This document shows, piece after piece, positions 14,701 through 23,270 of a stretch of 32,953 nt of DNA (positions within the stretch are counted from its first letter, which is position 1; each line of letters starts with the position of its first letter). This stretch comes from Acidobacteriaceae bacterium (GTDB lineage Bacteria; Acidobacteriota; Terriglobia; Terriglobales; Acidobacteriaceae): positions 1 to 32,953 of the forward strand of contig JANYBT010000123.1 in assembly GCA_025360645.1 (NCBI GenBank). Direction: 5' to 3'. The notes under the pieces were generated by a model. That model had not been told where the DNA came from and ran no database searches. It was given only the letters and a program-made list of their open reading frames with translations. The position numbers and the translations under genes were made by a program.

Positions 14701-16080
14701 TTACTGCGGCGCTTTCGCGGCGCGTTGCCACCCTTGCAGGGCCCGCTCCAACTTTACACCGCGCGACCCCTTGAGCAGCACCCACTCTCCCGCGCGGGTG
14801 TTAAGAGCCAGCCACTCCGCGGCGTCTTCGGGAGTGGCTACAAATTCTGACGACAATCCCGCTTGCTGGGCAGCCTCAACCATCCACCGCGCCTGGCCGC
14901 GCACGCCAACCAGGGCACTGATGTTCTTGGTGGCGATGTACTGTCCACAGTCCCGGTGCAGGCGCTCACTCTCCGGCCCCAACTCCAGCATTTCACCAGC
15001 AACCACGATGCGACGCGACGCCGGAATGTCTGCCAGCGTATCCACCGCCGCCATCAACGCCTGGGGGCTGGAGTTGTAGCAATCATTCAGCACATGCACT
15101 CCCCCCACCTCGATGACCTGACCACGCTTGTCGGCAGTTTGCAAGTGAGCCAGCGCCTCCGCGATGTCGTGCATCGACACGCCGATTGCGAACGCAACCG
15201 CCGCTGCCCCTAGCGCATTGTAGATATTGTGCCGCCCTAGCAGTGGAATGGTAACCCTCGTCCGCTGCCCGCTCATCACCAGATCAAACTGGGATCCGCT
15301 CGGTCCGAGGCTTTCTATCGCTTCCGCCCTCACGTCTGCTGGAGCACGAATTCCAAAGCTCACGACGCTGCCCGCGAACCCGCGCCGCATCGCCGCCACC
15401 CGCTTATCGTCGGCATTCAAGACGGCCGTGCCGTTGGCCGGAAGCGCATCAATCAGCTCGCGTTTGGCTTGCGCTATGCCATCCAGAGAAGCGAAATTCT
15501 CCAAATGCACCGGAGCCACGTTGGTCACCACGCCCAGATCGGGCGCTGCGATTTTGGCCAGGGCGGCGATCTCTCCCGCATGCGACATGCCCATCTCGAT
15601 CACTGCCATGTCGTGCTCCGGCTCCAGTTGCAACAAGTTGAGCGGCAAGCCAAACTGATTATTGAAGTTGCCCTGGGTGCGATAGACGCGGTACTTGGTC
15701 TCCAGCACCTGTGCGATGGCGTCCTTGGTGGTGGTCTTGCCCATCGAGCCGGTCACTCCCACCACGCGCTTGCCCCACTGGCGTCGGACGGAAGTCGCCA
15801 GTGCCTGCATCGCGGTCAGGGTTTCGTCCACCGCCAACAATCCCGCCCGCTTGGGATAGCGCTGCAACTGGTCCCGCCGCACCACCGCTCCCACCGCGCC
15901 GCTGGCCAGCGCCTGCTCAACAAAGTCGTGTCCGTCGAGCCGGTCGCCTTTCACCGCGAAAAATAATTCGTTCGCTCTTACGGTCCGAGAATCAATCGAA
16001 TATCCCTGGGCCACCGGGTTGGAGTCGAACTCTCCGGAAGCGGCAAGAATCCTGGCGACCTCGCCGAGTGCAAGCTTCAT
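14701..16080 (-). CDS. murF: UDP-MurNAc-tripeptide D-alanyl-D-alanine ligase MurF
   Basis: MurF adds D-Ala-D-Ala to complete the UDP-MurNAc-pentapeptide in the cytoplasm. The 459-aa Mur ligase has an N-terminal substrate domain (SIDSRTV, FFAVKGDRLDGHDFV), the ATP loop GVTGSMGKTTTKD (108-120), the NFNNQFGLPLNLL stretch, and a C-terminal domain with VLNDCYNSSPQALMAA. The ATG overlaps the murE stop by 4 nt (ATGA), so translation is probably coupled. Length is normal. Confidence 0.96.
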   Translation of the reverse strand: MKLALGEVARILAASGEFDSNPVAQGYSIDSRTVRANELFFAVKGDRLDGHDFVEQALASGAVGAVVRRDQLQRYPKRAGLLAVDETLTAMQALATSVRRQWGKRVVGVTGSMGKTTTKDAIAQVLETKYRVYRTQGNFNNQFGLPLNLLQLEPEHDMAVIEMGMSHAGEIAALAKIAAPDLGVVTNVAPVHLENFASLDGIAQAKRELIDALPANGTAVLNADDKRVAAMRRGFAGSVVSFGIRAPADVRAEAIESLGPSGSQFDLVMSGQRTRVTIPLLGRHNIYNALGAAAVAFAIGVSMHDIAEALAHLQTADKRGQVIEVGGVHVLNDCYNSSPQALMAAVDTLADIPASRRIVVAGEMLELGPESERLHRDCGQYIATKNISALVGVRGQARWMVEAAQQAGLSSEFVATPEDAAEWLALNTRAGEWVLLKGSRGVKLERALQGWQRAAKAPQ

Positions 16081-17615
16081 GCGCCTGCTCCCGCGCTGCC
16101 CGTCTCCCCCGAGCCGACAAATCCCAAGTCCTTCAGAATTTCCCTGGCCACCGCGACGTCATCGAAGGGAACCACTCCCTCACGCGTGGTCTGGGTCTTC
16201 TCGTGTCCTTTTCCGGCGATCAAAACAATGTCTGAGCTGCCGGCCTCGCCCACTGCAAGCGCAATCGCAGCGCGACGATCTGGCTCCATCACATACTTGG
16301 CTCCGGTCCGCTGCAAGCCCACCATCGCATCGTTCAGGATCGCAAGCGGATCCTCGCTGCGCGGATTGTCGGAGGTGAGCACCACGAAGTCGCTACCCTG
16401 GCCCGCCGCCTTGCCCATCAGCGGTCGTTTGGCGCGGTCACGATCACCGCCACATCCAAACAGCGTGATCACCCGTCCCTTTTGTCCTCCGCGCACCGCA
16501 AATTCGCGGGCCAGCGCAGTCAGATTGCGCAGCGCGTCATCGGTGTGCGCGTAGTCCACCACAACCGTGAAGGGCTGCCCGCAATCCACGCGCTCAAAAC
16601 GCCCGGGCACGCACTGTAGCGCCAAGACTCCTTTGGCGATGGCATCGTTTCCGCATCCGCGAGCATAAGCCGCGCCCGCCGCTGCCAGAATGTTGTAAAC
16701 GTTCACTCGGCCGATCAAGGGAGACCACAATTCCACTGGTCCCGCCGGAGTGATGGCCTGCATGCGTGTCCCGCGGGCGGTGATCTCAACGTTCTTCGCA
16801 GCAAAGTCGCCTGCCTCCCACCCGTAGGAAAATACCTCCGTGCTAATTTTCTTGCTCAGCTTCAGGATCTGCTTGCCGTATTCGTCATCGGTGTTGATGA
16901 CGGCTGCTCGGGGGGGCTCGGTGCCGCAGCCCTCGAAGAGCGTCTGTTTGGCGCCGAAGTATTCCTCCATGGAGCCGTGATAATCCAGATGATCGCGGGT
17001 GAGATTGGTGAATACAGCCACGTCGAAAGGCACGCCCCAGACCCGCTGTTGCTGAAGCGCATGGGAGGAGACTTCCATCACGGTTTCAGTCACCCCGAGG
17101 CCCAACGCTTGCGACAGTAGTTGGTTCAGTTCCAGCGCTTCGGGAGTGGTGTGCGGAGCGGACAGGGTTTTCCCGGCAACGTGATACTCAATGGTCCCCA
17201 CCAGTGCAGTCTTGCGCCCCGCCGCCTGCAACATGGATTCGATCAGGAACGCGGTCGTACTCTTCCCGTTGGTGCCGGTAATTCCAGTGTTGGCGAGCCG
17301 TTCCGCCGGACGCTTGTAGAAGTTCGCGCTCAACCTTGCCAGCGCTCGCCGGCCATGGGGAACCACCGCCCATGCCACCCCCGGTCGAGGCGCTTCATAG
17401 TTTGAATCGCCAGGATTCGAATCGCTGACCACCGCCACGGCTCCCACGGCAATCGCCTGGTCAATGAAGCGGTTGCCGTCGCTAGTCTCACCCTTCATGG
17501 CTACAAACACACTTCCGGGCTTGACTCGTCGCGAGTCATACTCCACGCTGCCAACGCTCGGATTCCCTCTCTGCGAGAGAATTTCCGCGCCGGTCAGAAG
17601 TTGTTCGAAGGTCAT
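16077..17615 (-). CDS. murE: UDP-MurNAc-tripeptide synthetase MurE (meso-DAP type)
   Basis: MurE adds the third peptide residue to UDP-MurNAc-dipeptide. The 512-aa ligase has VEYDSRRV, the ATP loop GITGTNGKST (111-120), the carbamylated-lysine region GAKQTLF (221-227) and the C-terminal VVDYAHTDDAL. DNPR at 416-419 is the motif that selects meso-diaminopimelate over lysine, so the peptidoglycan is predicted to be the DAP type. The C-terminal tail after KDLGFVG is a short glycine/alanine extension. It starts 46 nt after ftsI. Confidence 0.96.
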   Translation of the reverse strand: MTFEQLLTGAEILSQRGNPSVGSVEYDSRRVKPGSVFVAMKGETSDGNRFIDQAIAVGAVAVVSDSNPGDSNYEAPRPGVAWAVVPHGRRALARLSANFYKRPAERLANTGITGTNGKSTTAFLIESMLQAAGRKTALVGTIEYHVAGKTLSAPHTTPEALELNQLLSQALGLGVTETVMEVSSHALQQQRVWGVPFDVAVFTNLTRDHLDYHGSMEEYFGAKQTLFEGCGTEPPRAAVINTDDEYGKQILKLSKKISTEVFSYGWEAGDFAAKNVEITARGTRMQAITPAGPVELWSPLIGRVNVYNILAAAGAAYARGCGNDAIAKGVLALQCVPGRFERVDCGQPFTVVVDYAHTDDALRNLTALAREFAVRGGQKGRVITLFGCGGDRDRAKRPLMGKAAGQGSDFVVLTSDNPRSEDPLAILNDAMVGLQRTGAKYVMEPDRRAAIALAVGEAGSSDIVLIAGKGHEKTQTTREGVVPFDDVAVAREILKDLGFVGSGETGSAGAGA

Positions 17616-17661
17616 TGCTGTGAACTACAAGGGTGCACAATTTGAGGAAAGCCAGAGAGAA

Positions 17662-19809
17662 TCACTTGCCAAGCCTCACTACAACGCGGCTTCCCGCTGG
17701 CGCACGCGAACCTGCCGGCGGCGCTTGTTCTTTGACTACTCCGACCGTGCCCATCGGCTCCAAATCAAACCCGCCTGCGGAAGAAATCTCCAGCGCAGCC
17801 CGCAAACTCTTGCCCACCAGCGATGGGACCTCCACGCTTTCCTGGTCGAACACCACTGTGCCAGCGAGCTTGGTCGCGGGCGCCGTTAGCGGCACGGTCG
17901 GCTCTCCGAGTGGACGAACTTCCTCTTCCTTCTCCTGCCAATGATTGGCGGCCGGCTGCATTTTGGTCGCGATTACTGGCGTCCTGGCGACTGCGGACGA
18001 GACGTGGTCCGGCGTTTCCGCAGCTACCAGGGTCGCGCCCAGATGGTCCGGCGAATCTTCTGCCACGTCGCCAGTTTTGGCATTACGCCGCGCCAACAGT
18101 AGCTTTCGGTCCGGCGAAATCTCAACATCATGCGCCACATGCTGATACTCCAGCACTTGCTGCATGATGCGCTGAAACACCGGCGCCGCCACCTGTCCGC
18201 CCTGGTGCAGACCTTGCGCGGAATCCAGGATCACCGCCACCGTGAGCGCAGGATTGTTCACCGGGGCAAAGCCTGCAAACGACCCAACATACTTCGTCTT
18301 GGAGTAAGTGCCGGTCGCTGGATCCAGCTTCTGCGCCGTCCCAGTCTTGCCGGCGGAACTGTAGCCTTCCAGAATCGCTTTCGGAGCCGTTCCGTGCAAC
18401 ACAACTCCCTGCAGCATCTGTCGCATCTGGGCTGCGGTCACCGGCGAGAGCACACGCCGTCCTTCAGAAGGGTGAAACATAATTTGTTGCGGCGAGTTCT
18501 TGGGTTCAACGGTGCCCGCGACCACATGCGGCGGCAGCCACACTCCATCGTTCGCGATGCTGGACATCATCGCCGCCAGTTGAATGGGGGAGACTCCAAT
18601 CTCCTGTCCCATCGCGATCGCCGCCAACGACATGTGCGACCAGCGTTCCACCGGCTTGGTCATTCCCCGCGTCTCTGCCGGCAACTCCACTCCCGTAGGC
18701 TGTCCAAACCCGAATAAGCGAATGTATTTGTAGAAACGCTGGTCCCCCAACCGCATGGCGATTTTGATGGCGCCCACGTCGCTGGAATGGGCGATGATGT
18801 CTGACACCGGCATCAAGCCAAAGGGTTTGTGATCGTGGATGGTTACTTTGTCAATCACGATCTTGCCCATCTGGCAGTCGAAAATCTCATCCGGCTTGGT
18901 GACCTTCTCCTCCAGAGCCGCTGCTACCGTCACTACCTTGAAAGTGGAGCCGGGCTCGTAGATGTCGCTCACGGCGCGGTTCTTCAGTCCCTCGTTGGTG
19001 ATCGCCTTACGCCGATTGGGATTGAAAGTCGGCCAGTTGGCTAGCGCCAGCACCTCGCCCGTCCGCGGGTTCATCACGATGACGGTGCCGGCGATCGCGT
19101 GCGTCTCCTGGATGGCGCGCTCCAACTCGCGCTCCGCGACGTACTGAATGTACTCGTCAATGGTCAGAACAATGTTACTGCCCGGTTCGCCCTCGGTTTC
19201 GGTTCGGTTGTACCAGTGCTTCCGCGCGTCCACGGAAATGACCATGGCGCCCGGCTGGCCTTGCAGTTGCTCTTCGTACAAGCGTTCAATTCCGCTCAGG
19301 CCCTGGTCATCCCCCACATAGCCCAGCAACTGTGCAGCCAGTTCCTTTTGCGGATAATACCGCTTGGGTTCTCTCTGAAAGTGAATCCCACGCAAGTTGA
19401 GGTTGCGAATGCGCTGAATGGTCTCCGCATCGGCTTTGCGAGCCACCCAGCAAAACGTCTTGCCGCTCTGGCAATTCGCCAGCGCGACATGCGGGTCGTC
19501 GCCGGTGATTCCGGTGACCAGGGAAACCGCGCTCGCCAAGTCTGGCGCTTCGCCGGGAACAATGAAGGCCGATTCCACCATCACCGAGGCGGCGAGTTCA
19601 TGGCCCAAGCGGTCGTAAATGGTGCCGCGCTTGGCGGCCAGCGGAATGTAGCGATCATGCTGCTTGGCTTCTCGATCGCTGTAGTCGCGATACTGGAAAA
19701 TCTGAAGGTTCACCAGACGGAAGACGACGGCCAGCGTCCACAGCACGAAAACGCCGCCCATCGCCAGCAGCCGTTTTTGCGCGCTATTGTGAAAGCTGTT
19801 CGTCGCCAT
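17662..19809 (-). CDS. ftsI: Septal penicillin-binding protein FtsI with PASTA domain
   Basis: This class B transpeptidase cross-links septal peptidoglycan. Its 715 aa comprise a signal anchor (residues 15-37), a dimerisation domain (about 50-210), and the transpeptidase domain with STFK (288-291, catalytic serine), SSD (342-344) and KTG (488-490). A long linker (about 555-650) follows, then one C-terminal PASTA domain (about 655-714). Asp replaces the Asn of the usual SxN motif. PASTA domains bind muropeptide or beta-lactam-like ligands and are uncommon in Gram-negative FtsI. The linker contains many polar residues and low conservation is expected. The gene lies 86 nt after ftsL, as in the standard cluster. 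Confidence 0.94.
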   Translation of the reverse strand: MATNSFHNSAQKRLLAMGGVFVLWTLAVVFRLVNLQIFQYRDYSDREAKQHDRYIPLAAKRGTIYDRLGHELAASVMVESAFIVPGEAPDLASAVSLVTGITGDDPHVALANCQSGKTFCWVARKADAETIQRIRNLNLRGIHFQREPKRYYPQKELAAQLLGYVGDDQGLSGIERLYEEQLQGQPGAMVISVDARKHWYNRTETEGEPGSNIVLTIDEYIQYVAERELERAIQETHAIAGTVIVMNPRTGEVLALANWPTFNPNRRKAITNEGLKNRAVSDIYEPGSTFKVVTVAAALEEKVTKPDEIFDCQMGKIVIDKVTIHDHKPFGLMPVSDIIAHSSDVGAIKIAMRLGDQRFYKYIRLFGFGQPTGVELPAETRGMTKPVERWSHMSLAAIAMGQEIGVSPIQLAAMMSSIANDGVWLPPHVVAGTVEPKNSPQQIMFHPSEGRRVLSPVTAAQMRQMLQGVVLHGTAPKAILEGYSSAGKTGTAQKLDPATGTYSKTKYVGSFAGFAPVNNPALTVAVILDSAQGLHQGGQVAAPVFQRIMQQVLEYQHVAHDVEISPDRKLLLARRNAKTGDVAEDSPDHLGATLVAAETPDHVSSAVARTPVIATKMQPAANHWQEKEEEVRPLGEPTVPLTAPATKLAGTVVFDQESVEVPSLVGKSLRAALEISSAGGFDLEPMGTVGVVKEQAPPAGSRAPAGSRVVVRLGK

Positions 19810-19895
19810 GCCAGACTCTCAGACCCGCTTCGTAAATGCAGATGGCGGCCCAGTCAGAGCCGCCAGCTTCATTGCTGCGTTGTTATCAATTCCGT

Positions 19896-20360
19896 TCACT
19901 GCACAGAAATCACAGATACCGGGTTCAGGGTCGCCACCTGTGCGCTTGCGCCCTCGGCCACAGAGACATCCAGGTGCAGCACCTGGGTCGCGTCCGGCGG
20001 TTGCATCCCCATCGCCCGCGCCAATTGATCGATTCGTTCGGGCGAGCGCAAGGTGGAGTCTTCCACCCGCAGCGCGTGGTTCTGGTCCACCATCGTGTCT
20101 CGCTCCCGCTTCAGGGTTTCAATCTTGTAGCCGTATTCGATCGCCTTGAAGTGCTGCCAGGCATAGCCCATCACAATCGCAAACAGCAGGCTGATGGCCA
20201 GCAGAAATTGCCGCGTCTCCCGGGCGCGCGTCGGGTCGGCCACCTCCACCAGACGGGAGTTGTCGATGGCCTTGGCGAAATACACCTCGGGAGTGCCGTT
20301 CCAGCAGGACGGCTGCTCGCACGGTGCATTCAGGTTTAGCGAGTTGGTGGCTGCGCTCAT
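19896..20360 (-). CDS. FtsL-like cell division protein
   Basis: The 154-aa bitopic protein has a cytoplasmic N-terminus of about 50 residues, one membrane segment (residues 52-70, LLAISLLFAIVMGYAW), and a short coiled coil (IETLKRERDTMVDQNHALRVED). SPERIDQLARAMGM, the FtsL/DivIC-type end motif, follows. FtsL links FtsB, FtsQ and the FtsWI synthase at the septum. Sequence identity in this family is low. The call rests on topology, the terminal motif and position between rsmH (3-nt gap) and ftsI. The N-terminal extension is longer than in E. coli FtsL. Confidence 0.8.
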   Translation of the reverse strand: MSAATNSLNLNAPCEQPSCWNGTPEVYFAKAIDNSRLVEVADPTRARETRQFLLAISLLFAIVMGYAWQHFKAIEYGYKIETLKRERDTMVDQNHALRVEDSTLRSPERIDQLARAMGMQPPDATQVLHLDVSVAEGASAQVATLNPVSVISVQ

Positions 20361-20363
20361 AAC

Positions 20364-21308
20364 TTACCCTTTCAAGACTTTTTCTGCGGCCCGCATCTTG
20401 GCGCTGCGCGACCGCGGGTTCACCGCAATTTCTGCTTCCCCGGCCGTGACCGGTTTTTTCGTCAACACCCGGTAGTAGCCTTTGGTCAAACCCTCCCGGA
20501 ACGCGTCTTTCACGATCCGGTCTTCCAGAGAATGAAAGCTGATGATCACCAGCCTTCCTCCCGGCTTCAGCAAACGGGGCGCAACTTGCAGCAGCTCCCG
20601 CAAATCGTCTAACTCGCGGTTTACGAATATTCGGATGCCCTGGAAAGTCCGGGTCGCTGGATGAATCCGCCGTTCTGCCTGGTTCATTGGCCGGGCCGCA
20701 GCCGAGATGATCTCTGCTAAATGCGCAGTCGATCGAATCGGCCGCGACCGGACAATGGCTCTGGCGATTCTCCGCGACCTCCTTTCCTCTCCGTATTCGT
20801 AAATCACGTCAGCGAGTGTTGGCTCGTCGAGACGATTTACCACTTGTTCGGCGGTGCGCTCTTCATACGGATCCATTCGCATGTCCAGCGGCCCTTCCGC
20901 CTGAAAACTAAATCCGCGCTCGGCGTTCCCCAGTTGCAGGCTGCTCATCCCCAGGTCGGCCAGCATCCCATCGAGCGATGCCTTCTCCGCCCACTTGCCC
21001 ACTTGCGCGAAGGAGCCTTGCTCCAACCTGATCTCCGGCCAGTCACCGCTGTCTGCGCCGGTCAATCTCGCTTGCGCCACCTGCAAGGCCTGCGGGTCTT
21101 TATCGCAACCAATCAAACGACCCTGTGCGCCGAGGCGTTTTGCGATTTCGCAACTGTGCCCGCCCAGCCCTACGGTGGCATCCAGATAACTCCCGCCACG
21201 CTTTACGGCTAAAAAATCGATCGCTTCTGGTAAGAGAACTGGAACGTGGCCAACTTCCGAACCACGCCCATCCCCCTCGGGGATGTTTTCTCTCTCCACC
21301 CTGCCCAC
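20364..21308 (-). CDS. rsmH: 16S rRNA m4C1402 methyltransferase RsmH (MraW)
   Basis: RsmH methylates the N4 of C1402 in the ribosomal P site using S-adenosylmethionine. The 314-aa frame has HVPVLLPEAIDFL, the SAM loop DATVGLGGHSCEI, CDKDPQALQ, LADLGMSSLQL, and the C-terminal FHSLEDRIVKDAFR. The GTG start overlaps the mraZ stop by one base (TAGTG), which argues for coupled translation. A roughly 20-residue acidic/glycine-rich lead precedes the conserved part, slightly longer than usual. Confidence 0.95.
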   Translation of the reverse strand: MGRVERENIPEGDGRGSEVGHVPVLLPEAIDFLAVKRGGSYLDATVGLGGHSCEIAKRLGAQGRLIGCDKDPQALQVAQARLTGADSGDWPEIRLEQGSFAQVGKWAEKASLDGMLADLGMSSLQLGNAERGFSFQAEGPLDMRMDPYEERTAEQVVNRLDEPTLADVIYEYGEERRSRRIARAIVRSRPIRSTAHLAEIISAAARPMNQAERRIHPATRTFQGIRIFVNRELDDLRELLQVAPRLLKPGGRLVIISFHSLEDRIVKDAFREGLTKGYYRVLTKKPVTAGEAEIAVNPRSRSAKMRAAEKVLKG

Positions 21309-21745
21309 TAGATGCCCATTTCGTCGAGGGTCTTTTGATCATCGGTCGTGAATGGCTCTTCCACTTCCTTTTTCAACGCCTCTATGTCTTGAACTTCCAG
21401 GTAAGTCTGGTACCCCACCACCGCCACATCCCCTTTGAGCCCGGCATCATCGCGCAGGATTTGCGGCAGTAACAGGCGGCCTTGACTGTCCATCTCCACC
21501 AAGCCTCCCCAGTAGCCCACTCGCTTCAGAAATTTGCGTTTGGTTGGGTTGAATTGCGAGACCGCAGCCAGCTTCTGCTCGATGCGCTCCCATTCTTCGT
21601 AGGGGTAGATTTGAGCAACTTTCCCATCCAAGCTGGTGATGTAAAACTTGCTGCCGTACTTTTCTTCGATCACGCGCTTGTGGTCCGCGGGGACTTTGAG
21701 CCGTCCTTTTTCGTCCACGCGGGTTGGGCAGTTTCCCAGAAACAT
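21308..21745 (-). CDS. mraZ: Transcriptional regulator MraZ
   Basis: MraZ is the first gene of the division and cell wall cluster and represses its own promoter. The 145-aa protein has two AbrB-like half domains: MFLGNCPTRVDEKGRLKVPAD at the N-terminus and VEMDSQGRLLLPQILRDDAGL in the middle, each with the DxxGRxxxP signature. The ATG has only a weak ribosome-binding site. Three evenly spaced GTGG boxes, the known MraZ target pattern, lie about 140 nt upstream. Confidence 0.95.
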   Translation of the reverse strand: MFLGNCPTRVDEKGRLKVPADHKRVIEEKYGSKFYITSLDGKVAQIYPYEEWERIEQKLAAVSQFNPTKRKFLKRVGYWGGLVEMDSQGRLLLPQILRDDAGLKGDVAVVGYQTYLEVQDIEALKKEVEEPFTTDDQKTLDEMGI

Positions 21746-21883
21746 GTGCTATGCTCACCACGGCAGCCATCATGATCAGAATCTCAGCATCGCTCGGGCT
21801 CGGTTTGGGAGTGTCAGTTGTTTCCACTGGCGCCTCTCGAATCGGTTGTACCGTTAGAACTGATTGCCTGATCTACCAATAGC

Positions 21884-21907
21884 CCACTTTGGGCCACTTT
21901 TGACCAC
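21884..21907 (-). promoter_or_regulatory. MraZ operator, three GTGG boxes
   Basis: Read on the minus strand, GTGG occurs at 21907, 21897 and 21887 with an exact 10-nt period; the last is GTGGG. E. coli MraZ is known to bind TGGGN-type boxes repeated with 5-nt spacers, the same period. The boxes lie just downstream of the candidate promoter. Confidence 0.75.
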
Positions 21908-21914
21908 CGTCGCC

Positions 21915-21943
21915 ATCCTCAACTTTCCGCTCGCGATTGTCAA
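21915..21943 (-). promoter_or_regulatory. Putative dcw promoter upstream of mraZ
   Basis: On the minus strand TTGACA (21943-21938), 17 nt, then GAGGAT (21920-21915). The -35 is perfect and the -10 is weak (3 of 6, keeping the A at position 2 and the final AT). The expected start falls on the first MraZ box. The rest of 21746-22155 holds no gene that I can support. Confidence 0.55.
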
Positions 21944-22155
21944 GAGAATTGTTTTCACCCCCATTTCTGCGATATGGGCCCTTGACGAACCATTGTGTAA
22001 AACGCCATCACTTGTGGTTCTCGACGCCTATGGCCACAACCAGTTGGGTTTACCGCAGTGGTGCGCGCCCTCCAGAAATGCCGGCTTTTAGCGGCCTTTC
22101 GCAAAAATTCCTGTGGAAAACTTTACCGTTCGCAGCGGAATACAATCTCAGTACC

Positions 22156-22653
22156 GTGATTCACAAATTCAGTGCCGAGCAATGGGTACCATTCCCCTTG
22201 CCCGATGTGTTCCGCTTCTTTGCCGACCCGCGCAACCTGCCTCGCATCATGCCCGCCTGGATGGACATCAAGCTGGAGCGGCTGGACGTGGTTCCTCCCC
22301 CGGGGTTGACGGCAGTTTTCGCCGGCATTGGTTCCGAGCTGGAAGCCTCCTACCGCGCCATTCCCTTCCTGCCGCTGCGGGTGCGTTCGGTCGCCATCAT
22401 CACCGACTTCCGCCTGAACCAGTATTTCGAAGACGTGCAGGGCAAGGGGCCGTTCCAGAGCTGGCATCACCGGCACGAGTTTGCCGAGGAGACGCGCAAC
22501 GGCATTGTTGGCACCATCGTCCGTGACCGGATTGCTTACGACGCGGGATTCGGCGCGGTGGGCTCCTGGGGACAGCGCTTCACCATCGCTCCTCAACTGC
22601 AACGAACGTTCGACCATCGCCAGCGGGTATTGCCGGGACTGTTGGGATCGTAG
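22156..22653 (+). CDS. SRPBCC-family (START-like) protein
   Basis: The 165-aa protein begins IHKFSAEQWVPFPLPDVFRFFADPRNLPRIMPAW, the typical first strand and helices of a polyketide cyclase/START-like lipid or ligand pocket. FEDVQGKGPFQSWHHRHEF and VRDRIAYDAGFGAVG, a DRV-type core, continue the fold. Ligand and role are unknown. The GTG at 22156 is chosen because conservation starts there. The frame stays open upstream, and TACAAT sits 9 nt before the GTG, so a very short leader is possible. The gene is divergent from mraZ. Confidence 0.75.
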   Translation: MIHKFSAEQWVPFPLPDVFRFFADPRNLPRIMPAWMDIKLERLDVVPPPGLTAVFAGIGSELEASYRAIPFLPLRVRSVAIITDFRLNQYFEDVQGKGPFQSWHHRHEFAEETRNGIVGTIVRDRIAYDAGFGAVGSWGQRFTIAPQLQRTFDHRQRVLPGLLGS

Positions 22654-22773
22654 CCATTCGCAATCCTCCTGCGCGCGTCTGCTCCCGGCCTGAGGGAACA
22701 GTTCTCCCTTTCACCGCCCGCGACGCGGGTGTACACTTGGCGCGGTTTCCAATACATCTTCTGCGGAGTCGCC

Positions 22774-23196
22774 ATGCGTGTGAACAGCACAAGAGTGTGG
22801 ATCGGTGGAGTAGCCGGAGGGGTGGTGTGGTTGCTGTGGAGCATCTTCATCAACCTGCGCCTGGGGAATGCGCGTTACGAGGCCATGCAGGCAGCGGGAA
22901 TCTTCCTCAAGCAGCCGCGCTATCCCTTCTTCATGGCGACGTGGACGATCATGCTGTTTGTTATGGCCATCTTGCTGGCTTACCTCTATGCCTGGACGCG
23001 CAACACTCTCGGCGCAGGCCCCCGGACGGCCCTGAAGATCGGCATGATCGTTGGCTTCTTCGCCGGATTCCCCGACAACTTCGGTCAGGCCACCTGGTCG
23101 GCCGCACCTCGCGTCTTTCCGCTGGCATGGATGCTGGAGATGTGGGTGGGCTGCATCCTGGCCACTTTGGTCGCGGGATATATTTACAAGGAATAA
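22774..23196 (+). CDS. Small four-helix membrane protein, unknown function
   Basis: The 140-aa protein has four likely membrane helices: WIGGVAGGVVWLLWSIFIN, WTIMLFVMAILLAYLYAW, IGMIVGFFAGF and MWVGCILATLVAGYIY. No catalytic motif is evident and I do not recognise the family. Short polar loops contain YEAMQAAGIFLKQPRYPF and DNFGQATWSAAPRVF. ATG 22774 has GCGGAG upstream; a frame extension to 22729 exists but lacks a ribosome-binding site. It lies between an SRPBCC gene and a lipid-kinase-like gene, so a membrane-lipid link is possible but only by position. Confidence 0.65.
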   Translation: MRVNSTRVWIGGVAGGVVWLLWSIFINLRLGNARYEAMQAAGIFLKQPRYPFFMATWTIMLFVMAILLAYLYAWTRNTLGAGPRTALKIGMIVGFFAGFPDNFGQATWSAAPRVFPLAWMLEMWVGCILATLVAGYIYKE

Positions 23197-23270
23197 AGGG
23201 CTTGTGAGCACCGGTGGGCTGCAAGCCGAGCGTCGCTGGCCTCATTCTTCCGGTTTACAATGCTGCCCTG

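Noticed and set aside
21447-21827. Alternative frame starting before mraZ with a plausible GTG and site
   Set aside because: It overlaps mraZ in another frame and becomes basic, low-quality sequence inside the mraZ coding region.
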